This document shows positions 26,178 to 35,339 of a stretch of 64,000 nt of DNA, piece by piece. The position numbers were made by a program, and so were the translations under genes. The stretch spans positions 62,001 to 126,000 of the forward strand of contig NZ_PYGJ01000010.1 of assembly GCF_003014475.1 (NCBI RefSeq). The letters run 5' to 3'. The notes below the pieces were generated by a model. It saw only the letters and a program-made list of their open reading frames with translations, made no database searches and was not told where the DNA came from. This DNA is from Shimia abyssi. Lineage in GTDB: Bacteria > Pseudomonadota > Alphaproteobacteria > Rhodobacterales > Rhodobacteraceae. Each line of letters starts with the position of its first letter. The first letter of the stretch is position 1.

Positions 26178-27527
26178 ATGAAAGACGACAACTTCCTCAA
26201 GGAAAACAACGCCCGTCACCTTTGGCACCCGATGGGCGCGCCTGGCGACACGCAGGAAAACGCCCCGACGATCATCAAAAGCGCGGCTGGAGCAACCATC
26301 ACTGACCTTGACGAACGTACCGTTATTGATGCGGTGGGTGGGCTTTGGTGCGTGAACCTAGGCTATTCAAATGACGTCATAAAAGACGCTATCGCCAAGC
26401 AACTTTATGACCTGCCTTACTATTCCGCCTTTGCCGGAACATCGAATCCGATGGCGATTGAGGCGTCGTATGCGGTGCGCGAATTTTTCGCCGAAGACGG
26501 CATGGCGCGGGTGTTTTTCACCTCGGGCGGGTCGGACAGTGTGGAAACCGCCTTGCGTCTGTCGCGCCAATACCATCGGTTACGGGGCGAACCGACCCGA
26601 ACCAAGTTCATGTCACTGAAAAAAGGCTACCACGGCACGCATTTTGGCGGCGCCTCTGTAAACGGCAACAACCGGTTCAGGATCAATTATGAACCGCTGA
26701 TGCCGGGATGTTTTCACCTGCCCAGCCCTTACCCCTATCGCAACCCGTTCAACGAAACTAATCCAGCCTATCTGGCCCAGAATGTCGCTGCGGCGTTCGA
26801 GGACGAGATCGCCTTTCAGGGTGCAAACACCATCGCTGCGTTCATTATGGAACCTATTCAAGGCGCAGGCGGCGTTATCGTGCCTGACGCATCCTTTATG
26901 ACGCTCATGCGCGAGATTTGTGATCGGCACGGTATATTGATGATTTCGGACGAAGTGATTACCGGGTTTGGACGCACCGGCGATTGGTCCGGCGCGCGCC
27001 ATTGGGGGGTAAAACCCGACATCATGACAACGGCGAAAGGGATCACGTCAGGCTATTTCCCTGTTGGTGCTGCTCTGTTCAGCGACAAGGTGGCAGAGGT
27101 ATTTGAAAAGGGCGGTCCGGACGCCGCAATTTTCCATGGCTACACCTATTCCGCACATCCCGTTGGCGCCGCAGCCGTGGTTGCGACCTTGTCAGAAACG
27201 CTGCGGTTGGACACTAAGACCAACGCTGGCCTTCGCGGAACACAGCTTTACGAAGGGGTTTGCGCGTTGGCAGAGAAACACGACATCATTGGCGATGTGC
27301 GAGGCGGGCATGGCTTGATGACCGGGATCGAACTTGTCACGGATCGCGCCAACAAGACGCCCATGGATGCGGGCAGCATGCAACGCGTGCACGCAGCGAC
27401 CTATGAGGCGGGCACTATGGTGCGCATCGGTGGTAATAACATCCTGATGTCTCCGCCGCTGACAATTTCGGCGGCTGAGGTCGATCAGATTATCGCGGCA
27501 CTTGATGTTGGTTTCAGCGCGGTTTGA
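26178..27527 (+). CDS. Class III PLP-dependent aminotransferase
   Basis: The protein has 449 residues. The class III (omega-type) pattern includes FFTSGGSDSVETALRL, the YHG turn in KKGYHGTHFGG, ISDEVITGFGRTGDW and the PLP-lysine in MTTAKGITSGYFPVGA. Such enzymes move an amino group from an amine, beta-alanine or omega-amino acid to pyruvate or 2-oxoglutarate. Sequence alone does not give the substrate. CGGAGG precedes ATG 26178. The gene is single, ending against a hairpin cluster shared with the convergent oxoprolinase gene. Confidence 0.88.
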   Translation: MKDDNFLKENNARHLWHPMGAPGDTQENAPTIIKSAAGATITDLDERTVIDAVGGLWCVNLGYSNDVIKDAIAKQLYDLPYYSAFAGTSNPMAIEASYAVREFFAEDGMARVFFTSGGSDSVETALRLSRQYHRLRGEPTRTKFMSLKKGYHGTHFGGASVNGNNRFRINYEPLMPGCFHLPSPYPYRNPFNETNPAYLAQNVAAAFEDEIAFQGANTIAAFIMEPIQGAGGVIVPDASFMTLMREICDRHGILMISDEVITGFGRTGDWSGARHWGVKPDIMTTAKGITSGYFPVGAALFSDKVAEVFEKGGPDAAIFHGYTYSAHPVGAAAVVATLSETLRLDTKTNAGLRGTQLYEGVCALAEKHDIIGDVRGGHGLMTGIELVTDRANKTPMDAGSMQRVHAATYEAGTMVRIGGNNILMSPPLTISAAEVDQIIAALDVGFSAV

Positions 27528-27540
27528 GGGGGCGTTCGGT

Positions 27541-27598
27541 GGCTCAGCAAAGCTGAGCCTGAAGGGGCGCTGCCCCTTGTCACAGCAAAAGCTGTGAC
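27541..27598. terminator. Cluster of three perfect hairpins between convergent genes
   Basis: Three consecutive stems occur in 58 bp: GGCTCAG/CTGAGCC (27541-27559), AAGGGGC/GCCCCTT (27562-27578) and GTCACAGC/GCTGTGAC with an AAAA loop (27579-27598). They follow the aminotransferase stop by 13 bp and lie 70 bp from the oxoprolinase stop. They probably end or protect both transcripts. The third stem recurs at 40717-40754. Confidence 0.7.
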
Positions 27599-27667
27599 CA
27601 CCCCGGTATGTTTATTGGCGAAAGGAAAGGGGCGAGGAAAGCCCGCAAGGGCTTGATGAGCTACTCC

Positions 27668-30600
27668 CTAGCCTTGCCCCCAGCCTCCGCCCCCCGGGGT
27701 ACCCATGCCAAACACCGCGCCCGCGGGCAGGTCAATCTCGTCAAACCCTTTCAGATCAACCCGCGTACCATCTGGCATTTCAGCCCAATTCACGCCCACA
27801 GCCCCAGGCGCACCGCCGGCAACACCAAATGGTGCTACTTCGCGATGCGAGCAAAGTGTTGTCACCGTGACCGGTTTCAGAAACCGCATACTGCGCCACG
27901 CACCATTTCCACCTGACCATTTGCCAACGCCACCAGAGCCATCCCGGACCGAGAAAGCCTCAAGCCGTACTGGAAACCGTTTCTCAAGAATTTCAGGATC
28001 GGTCATGCGCGTGTTGGTCATGTGGCTTTGCACCGCATCGCACCCATTGAACCCCGGCCCCGCACCGGTGCCCCCAGCAATAGTTTCGTAATTCTGGAAA
28101 TCGTCATTGCCCCAGATAAAGTTATTCATCGTCGCCTGCGAACTGGCCATAACCCCCAATGCACCATAGAGTGCATTGCAAGTGGCCTGAGATACCTCGG
28201 TATTCCCCGCAATCACCGCCGCCGGATAGACCGGGTTCAGCATTGAACCATCCGGCACAACGATCCTGAGCGGTTTCAGACAGCCTTCATTGAGCGGAAT
28301 TTCCGCCCCAACCATGGTTCGAAAGACGTAGAGCACCACAGCTCGGCAAACGGCCAACGGCGCGTTGTAGTTGCCGGGATGCTGTGGACTGGTGCCTGAG
28401 AAATCGATTACGGCCTCGCGCGCTTTATGGTCGACACTCACATGCACGTCGATCTTGGCACCATGATCCATCGGATAGCTGAACTGGCCATCCTTGAGCC
28501 GGTCAATCACGCGGCGAACGCTTTCCTCGGCATTGTCCTGAACGTGGCCCATATAGGCCATCACCACGTCCAATCCATACTGTCCGACAACTTTCAGCAA
28601 CTCACGCCGCCCGGTCTCGTTTGCGGCGACCTGCGCCTTGAGGTCTGCCATATTCTGATCCGGGTTACGCGCCGGATACATGCCGCTTGCCAGCACGTCG
28701 CGGGCGGTTGCATCCTGTAAAACGCCCCCTTTGACCAGCCGGACATTGTCGATCAGAACACCCTCGTGGTCGATATGGGTGCTATCGGGCGGTCCGGATC
28801 CGGGTGTCCGCCCGCCGATATCTGCATGATGCCCGCGAGAGCCCAGCCAGAATACCACTTTGCCGTCATGGAACACAGGCGTCACAACCGTCACATCCGG
28901 CAAGTGTGTGCCGCCATTGTATGGCGAGTTCAGCATAAATGCGTCGCCGTCGTGAATGTCTCCGTCATTCTCGCGCATCACCGTGCGAATACTCTCCGCC
29001 ATTGACCCCAGATGTACTGGCACATGCGGTGCATTGGCGACCAGATCACCCGCCGTATCAAAGATCGCGCATGAAAAATCGAGCCGTTCCTTGATGTTCA
29101 CAGACCAGCTCGTATTGGCCAGCGTCGCGCCCATCTGGTCCGCGACACTCATGAACAGGTTATTGAACACTTCCAACAACACTGGGTCCACGTTAGTGCC
29201 CGCTGCCACTTCGCGCGCTTTTTCTTCGTGCCGTTCCAGAACAAGGTTGCCCAACCGGTCAACCCGCGCCGACCAACCCGGTTCAACCACGTTCGTGCCA
29301 GTCTTTTCCTTTATGACAGCAGGCCCCTTGACCACCGAGTCGTGGTTTAACAGGTCCCGATCATAAATCGGCACCTCTCCCCACACGCCTCCGGTATACA
29401 TATCGATCTGCCCGACCGGAACGCCGTTGCCTTTAGGCATGTCGCCCGAAACCGCACCGGTGCCACCGCCCGTGGCTTCGACACTCACCATGTCGATAAG
29501 GATCGTGCGATCCGGCGAGATAAAGCCGTAACGTTCTTTGTGCCGTGCCTCAAAATCTGCCCGAGCACGCGCTGCATCACCAAAAACCACCGGAATCGCC
29601 TCGTGCGAGCCCTCATAACGCAGATGCGCGCGATGCTGGCATTGCACATCTTCGCCGCCTTGCTCTGCCACCTCGGCCAACGCGGCATCGGCCAATGCAT
29701 CTGATACGTCCCGCGCCACCGTTACATCACTCAGGGGCACATCCACCTGCGCCTCCTTCATCGAAGAAATTTGTGCCAAGCCCATGCCATAAGCCGACAA
29801 AACACCTGCATATGGATGCACAAAAACCCGTGTCATGCCCAGCGCATCGGCCACGAGGCACGCGTGCTGCCCGCCCGCGCCGCCAAAACACTGTAAGGTG
29901 TATTGCGTCACATCATGGCCGCGCTGAACGCTGATCTTTTTGATCGCGTTGGCCATGTTGTCCACCGCAATACGCAGAAAACCTTCGGCCATCTCTTCAG
30001 GGCTGCGCGCTGCCTCACCTGTTTCTGCCGCGACGTCGCTGGCCATTTTTGCAAAACGCTGACGCACCACCTCAACATCCAAGGGCTCGTTGCCCTCGGG
30101 ACCAAACACATGTGGGAAATGGTCGGGGTTCAGTTTACCCAGCATCACGTTGCAATCCGTCACGGCCAATGGCCCACCACGCCGATAACAGGCCGGGCCG
30201 GGATCCGCACCGGCGCTTTCCGGTCCTACCTGAAATCGCCCATCACGGAAGGTACAGATCGACCCGCCCCCTGCAGCCACAGTATGAATATCCATCATCG
30301 GAGCGCGCATGCGCACACCCGCCACTTCGGTCTCAAACGAGCGTTCGTAGTCACCTGCGTAATGGCTCACATCGGTGGACGTTCCCCCCATATCGAACCC
30401 GATCAGGTGATCAAAGTCTGCGGCTTCGCCGGTCTCGACCATGCCGACAATCCCGCCAGCGGGTCCGGACAGGATCGCATCGCGCCCCTGAAACCGGTGC
30501 GCCTCGGTCAAGCCGCCATTGGATTGCATGAACAAGAGCCGCTCACATGCTGTACCCAGATCAAGCGCCCCAGCAACCTGATCGACATAACGTCGCAGAA

Positions 30601-31246
30601 TTGGAGACAGGTACGCATCGACAACCGTCGTATCGCCGCGCCCAACCAACTTGGCCAATTGGCTAACCTCGTGGCTGGCGCTGACTTGCATAAACCCGAT
30701 CTCGCGCGCCATTTCAGCGGCCCGCGCCTCATGGACAGGGTTCAAATAGGCGTGCAAACCCGCAATCGCGATGGCGCGAATACCGCGGTCGAAACCCGAC
30801 TGCATCGCCTTGGACAATGCATCCTCATCCAGACAGCGAACAACACCGCCCTCGGCATCCAGCCGTTCGTCCATTTCGACCACGTCTTCATACAGCAAAT
30901 CAGGCCGCTTGATCTCAAGATCAAACAGGCGCGGGCGTGACTGATAACCGATTTGCAACAGATCGCGGAACCCCTTGGTGATCACCAGCAACACACGTTC
31001 GCCCTTGCGCTCCAACAGCGCGTTTGTCGCCACAGTGGTACCCATCTTGACCGCACTGATGCTGTTGGAAGCAAAATTTCCAGTCACACCCATCACGTCG
31101 CGAATGCCCTGAACGGCGGCGTCCTTGTAGCGCTCGGGGTTCTCAGACAACAGTTTGTGCGTGACAATTCCGCCATCCGGCTGGCGCGCGACAATATCCG
31201 TAAACGTGCCACCCCGATCGATCCAGAATTCCCAACGCCCGCTCAT
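27668..31246 (-). CDS. Fused hydantoinase A/B (5-oxoprolinase-type) enzyme
   Basis: The protein has 1192 residues in two parts. Residues 1 to about 690 are HyuA-like, with the ASKHA ATP-binding motifs WIDRGGTFTDIV and IGFDMGGTSTDVSHY. Residues about 700 to the end are HyuB-like (LEVFNNLFMSVADQMGATLANTSWSVNIKERLDFSCAIFD, split across that region). The fusion is the plan of ATP-dependent 5-oxoprolinase, which opens 5-oxoproline to glutamate; related fusions hydrolyse hydantoins or are acetone-carboxylase-like. ATG 31246 has GGAGGC upstream; the earlier frame start lacks it. It stands alone between SulP (divergent) and the aminotransferase (convergent). Confidence 0.88.
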   Translation of the reverse strand: MSGRWEFWIDRGGTFTDIVARQPDGGIVTHKLLSENPERYKDAAVQGIRDVMGVTGNFASNSISAVKMGTTVATNALLERKGERVLLVITKGFRDLLQIGYQSRPRLFDLEIKRPDLLYEDVVEMDERLDAEGGVVRCLDEDALSKAMQSGFDRGIRAIAIAGLHAYLNPVHEARAAEMAREIGFMQVSASHEVSQLAKLVGRGDTTVVDAYLSPILRRYVDQVAGALDLGTACERLLFMQSNGGLTEAHRFQGRDAILSGPAGGIVGMVETGEAADFDHLIGFDMGGTSTDVSHYAGDYERSFETEVAGVRMRAPMMDIHTVAAGGGSICTFRDGRFQVGPESAGADPGPACYRRGGPLAVTDCNVMLGKLNPDHFPHVFGPEGNEPLDVEVVRQRFAKMASDVAAETGEAARSPEEMAEGFLRIAVDNMANAIKKISVQRGHDVTQYTLQCFGGAGGQHACLVADALGMTRVFVHPYAGVLSAYGMGLAQISSMKEAQVDVPLSDVTVARDVSDALADAALAEVAEQGGEDVQCQHRAHLRYEGSHEAIPVVFGDAARARADFEARHKERYGFISPDRTILIDMVSVEATGGGTGAVSGDMPKGNGVPVGQIDMYTGGVWGEVPIYDRDLLNHDSVVKGPAVIKEKTGTNVVEPGWSARVDRLGNLVLERHEEKAREVAAGTNVDPVLLEVFNNLFMSVADQMGATLANTSWSVNIKERLDFSCAIFDTAGDLVANAPHVPVHLGSMAESIRTVMRENDGDIHDGDAFMLNSPYNGGTHLPDVTVVTPVFHDGKVVFWLGSRGHHADIGGRTPGSGPPDSTHIDHEGVLIDNVRLVKGGVLQDATARDVLASGMYPARNPDQNMADLKAQVAANETGRRELLKVVGQYGLDVVMAYMGHVQDNAEESVRRVIDRLKDGQFSYPMDHGAKIDVHVSVDHKAREAVIDFSGTSPQHPGNYNAPLAVCRAVVLYVFRTMVGAEIPLNEGCLKPLRIVVPDGSMLNPVYPAAVIAGNTEVSQATCNALYGALGVMASSQATMNNFIWGNDDFQNYETIAGGTGAGPGFNGCDAVQSHMTNTRMTDPEILEKRFPVRLEAFSVRDGSGGVGKWSGGNGAWRSMRFLKPVTVTTLCSHREVAPFGVAGGAPGAVGVNWAEMPDGTRVDLKGFDEIDLPAGAVFGMGTPGGGGWGQG

Positions 31247-31362
31247 CGCTGCCTCCGCAATTTTTCTGCACGAGACAGGCTTCTCCTTCCCGTCGACCAA
31301 TGTCAACGCCCCAACGCAAGAAGCGCCCGCTAGGGCGCGCGGAGCTGTCGCACCTCAAAATC

Positions 31363-31409
31363 TTTACAAATTCCATTTTCCGAATATGAAGGGAGCTCCC
31401 GTATTCGGA
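31363..31409 (+). promoter_or_regulatory. Promoter-like sequence and nested palindrome ahead of the SulP gene
   Basis: TTTACA (31363-31368) and TATGAA (31385-31390) are 16 bp apart. Overlapping the latter is an inverted repeat, TCCGAATA (31379-31386) with TATTCGGA (31402-31409), enclosing the palindrome GGGAGCTCCC (31391-31400). The right arm leads into GGAG, the probable ribosome site 11 bp before ATG 31422. It could act as an operator or as an RNA hairpin hiding the ribosome site. Confidence 0.5.
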
Positions 31410-31421
31410 GACCCACCATAA

Positions 31422-33146
31422 ATGTCCCGCTATTTTCCGATTTTGACCTGGGCGCGCTTCTACACACCCCAAACGTTCAGCGCCGACCTAATGGCCGCTG
31501 TGATTGTAACGATCATGCTGATCCCACAGTCGCTTGCCTATGCGCTCCTCGCGGGTCTGCCACCAGAAATGGGGCTTTATGCATCGGTTCTCCCACTTGC
31601 GGCCTACGCGATATTTGGCACCTCACGCACGCTTTCTGTCGGACCAGTTGCCGTGGTCTCACTCATGACCGCCGCCGCGATTGGCAATCTCGGTCTCGAA
31701 ACAAAGACTGACTACATCGGCGCTGCTATCACTCTTGCTTTCCTGTCTGGCATGCTGCTCACACTTATGGGGCTCTTTCGCCTCGGCTTTCTCGCGAATT
31801 TCCTGTCACACCCTGTTATCGCCGGGTTCATCACCGCCTCTGGTATCCTGATCGCCACCAGCCAACTCAAACACTTACTTGGTGTCACCGCCCACGGTCA
31901 CTCGCTGCCAGAGCTGCTAACGTCTCTCGTCAGCCACCTGCCTGAAACCAACCTGGTCACACTTACCCTTGGTTCGATGACACTCGTATTTCTGTTCTGG
32001 GTGCGCTTTGCACTAAGGCCGACACTCACAAAATTTGGTCTGCCGTCGGGCCTCTCCGATATCCTCGCCAAAGCTGGCCCAGTTGCTGCAATCGGTATCA
32101 GCACCGTTGTGGTCTGGGCTTTTGGCCTACCCGAAAAGGGCGTGCAGATCGTGGGCACCATCCCCGCGGGGCTTCCGCCCCTAACCCTGCCCAGCTTTGA
32201 CCCGGATCTTTGGTCAGCTCTCTTTACGTCGGCCCTGCTTATCTCCGTCATCGGCTTCGTTGAATCTGTTTCCGTCGCTCAGACACTCGCCGCCAAGAAA
32301 CGCCAGCGGATTGATCCCGATCAAGAATTGATCGGGCTTGGCGCATCAAATATCGCGGCTGCCGCCACGGGCGGTTATCCTGTCACCGGAGGATTTGCCC
32401 GATCCGTCGTCAATTTCGATGCGGGTGCCGAAACCCCCGCTGCCGGAGCCATGACAGCCATCGGGATTGCACTCGCCGCGCTTTTTCTCACACCCATTTT
32501 ATTTTTCCTGCCCAAGGCAGCGCTGGCGGCCACCATCATTGTTGCCGTCACGTCGCTGGTCGATTTTTCGATCCTTAGAAAAACATGGCGCTATTCCCGT
32601 GTCGATTTCACTGCTGTCGCCGCGACCATTCTGCTCACGCTGGGCTTTGGTGTCGAAGCCGGTGTCGCGGCGGGCGTTCTACTTTCCATTGCGCTTTTTC
32701 TCTTTAAAACATCGCGTCCGCATGTCGCCGAAGTTGGCCTAGTTCCCGGCACACAGCATTTTCGCAACGTCCTGCGCCACGAGGTGCAGACGGACCCAGC
32801 GATTGTCACGCTCCGCATTGATGAAAGCCTTTACTTCGCCAATGCGCGTTACCTTGAGGACCACATCAATACCCGTGTGATCGGTGACGATCCAGTCCGC
32901 CACGTTGTTCTCATGTGCTCAGCCGTCAATGAAATCGATATGAGCGCGCTGGAAAGTCTCGAAGAGATCAACCAGCGACTTTCGGATATGGGTATCACGC
33001 TCCACCTGTCAGAGGTCAAAGGCCCGGTCATGGACCGATTGAAACGCAGTCATTTTCTGGATGACCTCACAGGCAGCGTCTTCTTGTCTCAACACGACGC
33101 GTGGAAAACACTCTCAAGCGAAACATCAAAGCCAACTGCTGCCTGA
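31422..33146 (+). CDS. SulP family inorganic anion transporter with STAS domain
   Basis: The protein has 574 residues. About twelve membrane segments cover the first 430 residues, with the sulfate-transporter signature near the N terminus (LMAAVIVTIMLIPQSLAYALLAGLPPEMGLYAS, in pieces) and GGYPVTGGFARSVVNFDAGA. A C-terminal STAS domain follows (VTLRIDESLYFANARYLEDHI, VVLMCSAVNEIDMSALESLEEI). SulP carriers move sulfate, bicarbonate or other anions, often with sodium or protons; the substrate here is not determined by the sequence. The gene is divergent from the oxoprolinase and has an unusual palindromic leader. Confidence 0.92.
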   Translation: MSRYFPILTWARFYTPQTFSADLMAAVIVTIMLIPQSLAYALLAGLPPEMGLYASVLPLAAYAIFGTSRTLSVGPVAVVSLMTAAAIGNLGLETKTDYIGAAITLAFLSGMLLTLMGLFRLGFLANFLSHPVIAGFITASGILIATSQLKHLLGVTAHGHSLPELLTSLVSHLPETNLVTLTLGSMTLVFLFWVRFALRPTLTKFGLPSGLSDILAKAGPVAAIGISTVVVWAFGLPEKGVQIVGTIPAGLPPLTLPSFDPDLWSALFTSALLISVIGFVESVSVAQTLAAKKRQRIDPDQELIGLGASNIAAAATGGYPVTGGFARSVVNFDAGAETPAAGAMTAIGIALAALFLTPILFFLPKAALAATIIVAVTSLVDFSILRKTWRYSRVDFTAVAATILLTLGFGVEAGVAAGVLLSIALFLFKTSRPHVAEVGLVPGTQHFRNVLRHEVQTDPAIVTLRIDESLYFANARYLEDHINTRVIGDDPVRHVVLMCSAVNEIDMSALESLEEINQRLSDMGITLHLSEVKGPVMDRLKRSHFLDDLTGSVFLSQHDAWKTLSSETSKPTAA

Positions 33147-33147
33147 A

Positions 33148-33165
33148 ACGGGCCCGAGGGCCCGT
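33148..33165. terminator. Hairpin after the SulP gene
   Basis: ACGGGCC and GGCCCGT form a perfect stem around CGAG, directly after the SulP stop and 43 bp before the convergent metal-permease stop. No clear T-run follows, so its strength as a terminator is uncertain. Confidence 0.45.
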
Positions 33166-33207
33166 GCCTGCGGCGCGGGTATTTGGGAACATTGAGAATT
33201 CCAAAGG

Positions 33208-34134
33208 TTATTGCGCCGGTGCGCCCGATCGCATCCGGCAGGGCGCCCACAGCGCGCACGCCGCCAGAATAAGCCCCGACACGGTCGCAATCATTCCCGC
33301 GGCACTGACCGCATTGTCCAGCCCCAACCACAATGGCCCATATCCCGCCAGAATATATCCCAGCACCGCCGATAGAACTGCAAATACCACCGACCAAGTG
33401 ATCTGTATCTCAAGCCGATTGGTCATCAAACGGGCAGCAGCGGGCGGGCAAATGAACATCGCAATAACGATGATCGACCCGACCGCGTCAAACGCGGCCA
33501 CCGCCGCAATTGCGGCAACAACCACCAGCGCCAGTCCAATCCAGCTGGTGCGCATTCCAAGCGTCTGCGCAAAGGCTTCATCAAAGGTCGACAATTTCAA
33601 CGGGCGCCAACACACCCACAGGAACACACCCACCGCAACCAGCGTGAGCGCGATCCGCAGCAACTCGTCCGGCAACCCGGCCAGCGCAACCGGGTCGAGC
33701 AGGCTCTCCCAGCCCACGGCGTCCAGCCAGATGAGCGCCTCCAGATTACCGTAAAGCGCGTGTTCAACGTCCAGATGAACACCGGACGTGTCGCTTTGCT
33801 CCAACAGCAAAACGCCACCCGCGAACATCGCCGTAAAGGTCAGTCCCATCGCCGCGCCCGGTTCGATCCGTCCTAGACGGCGCACAGCCTCTATCATGAC
33901 CACGGCCACCAATGATGCCAGTGCCGCGCCAATCATCGTCGGCCACGCGGTTACCACACCCGTGACCAAAAACGCTACCACGATACCCGGCAACACCACA
34001 TGGCTGATCGCATCTCCAATCAACGCTTGGCGCCGCAACAAAAGGAAATTTCCCGGCAACGCGCAGGCAACAGCAGAAAACACGCCGATCAATAATGGTG
34101 TCAATGACAGAGGAACAAACTCGACACCGCTCAT
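33208..34134 (-). CDS. Metal (Mn/Zn-type) ABC transporter permease, second subunit
   Basis: The 308-residue protein has about eight or nine membrane segments and belongs to the ABC-3 permease family (ZnuB/MntB/TroD/SitD): LLLRRQALIGDAISHVVLPGIVVAFL near the N terminus and FDAVGSIIVIAMFICPPAAARLMTN near the end. It is the last gene of a four-gene operon and overlaps the first permease by 4 bp. Two different permease subunits, rather than one, are typical of Tro/Sit/Mnt systems for manganese and not of ZnuABC, so manganese is the more likely cargo. Confidence 0.87.
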   Translation of the reverse strand: MSGVEFVPLSLTPLLIGVFSAVACALPGNFLLLRRQALIGDAISHVVLPGIVVAFLVTGVVTAWPTMIGAALASLVAVVMIEAVRRLGRIEPGAAMGLTFTAMFAGGVLLLEQSDTSGVHLDVEHALYGNLEALIWLDAVGWESLLDPVALAGLPDELLRIALTLVAVGVFLWVCWRPLKLSTFDEAFAQTLGMRTSWIGLALVVVAAIAAVAAFDAVGSIIVIAMFICPPAAARLMTNRLEIQITWSVVFAVLSAVLGYILAGYGPLWLGLDNAVSAAGMIATVSGLILAACALWAPCRMRSGAPAQ

Positions 34135-35336
34135 GACATCACCCCTTTTGGTCCGCCAATTCGGTTGTCAATTTCGTCAATCTGATCACCTGTCAGCACG
34201 GTCTCAATCTCACGCAACCCGTCATACAGGGCCGCCGCGCTTTCAAACAACGGGTCCGCTCGCACTAATTCCCAGCGTTTCTCGTCGCGCAGCGCCTTTG
34301 CCGCCCGCGCCTTGCCAGCTTCGGTCGCCACCCCATCCGACAGCGCAAGTCCTGCCCGCTTTAGCAGACGCAGCGTAAATGCTTCATAGATCGGTTGACC
34401 TTGAGCCAGCGCTAACAACCCTTGGCGCAAATGCACACGACGTTGGAACCGGCGATGGCGCAGTATCGCAGCCAGCACGCCCCGGTTTGGAGCCAGAAAC
34501 AACGATACCGCAAACATCGCAAAGCTGACCAGAACGATGATCGGGCCAGTTGGCAGCGACGGTGCGCTCGCCGACAGGGCCGCACCAACCCACGCCGCGA
34601 TGCCTCCGCATGTGCCGGAAATAAGCACCATCAAATCCGTGCGATTTGTCCAGAACCGCGCCGTCACCGGAGGGATGATCAGCATGGCCACAATCAGGAT
34701 CAAGCCCACGATCTTGAGCCCCACCACCGTGACCGCCATTGCCAGCCCCATGATCGCCAGATCGATCCGCGCCACATTAACCCCGCTCGAGGCCGCAAAT
34801 TCCGGGTCAAATGCCACATGGCTCATGGGGCGGCGCAAGATCATCACCAGCACCAGCGTCAACACGCCTCCACCGGCAATCACCATCGCGTCATTCCACA
34901 GCATCCCCGCTGTTGACCCCAATAAAAACCCTTCCAGGCCCGCGGCGCGCCCTGCGCTCATGTTTTGAATGACGGTGAGCAACACAATGCCAAAACCAAA
35001 GAACACCGACAACACCGCGCCAATCGCGGCATCTTCGGCCAGACGTGTGCGCCGGGTCAGCCAGTTCACGCACAACAAACCCAATCCAGCGGACACAGCC
35101 GAGCCAAACAAAAGACCGGGCAAGTTGCGTCCGTCACCGCCCAGTGCCACCATCGCCATAAAGGCCAGACCAACCCCGGGCAGTGTCGCATGGCTGATCG
35201 CATCGCTGACCAGCGCGCGTTTTCGCAAATAGAGGAACGTCCCCGTCACCCCAGCGGCCACGCCGAGGAAACAGGCACCAATTGTCACCAGCGTGGCATT
35301 GTAGCCAAGCTGCAACGTCAACGCGTCCCAAATCAT
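34131..35336 (-). CDS. Metal (Mn/Zn-type) ABC transporter permease with C-terminal extension
   Basis: The protein has 401 residues. The first 290 form an ABC-3 permease (YLRKRALVSDAISHATLPGVGLAF, LKIVGLILIVAMLIIPPVTARFWTN). About 100 further residues form a soluble tail containing a winged-helix-like stretch (LTLRLLKRAGLALSDGVATEAGKARAAKALRDE, in pieces) and a C-terminal acidic helix. Such extended first permeases occur in TroC/MntC systems and resemble a DtxR-family DNA-binding tail. Whether the tail senses metal or binds DNA is unknown. Starts 3 bp after the ATPase gene. Confidence 0.85.
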   Translation of the reverse strand: MIWDALTLQLGYNATLVTIGACFLGVAAGVTGTFLYLRKRALVSDAISHATLPGVGLAFMAMVALGGDGRNLPGLLFGSAVSAGLGLLCVNWLTRRTRLAEDAAIGAVLSVFFGFGIVLLTVIQNMSAGRAAGLEGFLLGSTAGMLWNDAMVIAGGGVLTLVLVMILRRPMSHVAFDPEFAASSGVNVARIDLAIMGLAMAVTVVGLKIVGLILIVAMLIIPPVTARFWTNRTDLMVLISGTCGGIAAWVGAALSASAPSLPTGPIIVLVSFAMFAVSLFLAPNRGVLAAILRHRRFQRRVHLRQGLLALAQGQPIYEAFTLRLLKRAGLALSDGVATEAGKARAAKALRDEKRWELVRADPLFESAAALYDGLREIETVLTGDQIDEIDNRIGGPKGVMS

Positions 35337-35339
35337 AAC

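Noticed and set aside
29903-30940. 345-residue plus-strand frame opposite the oxoprolinase gene
   Set aside because: It lies fully antisense to a well-supported enzyme and its composition is that of a shadow frame.
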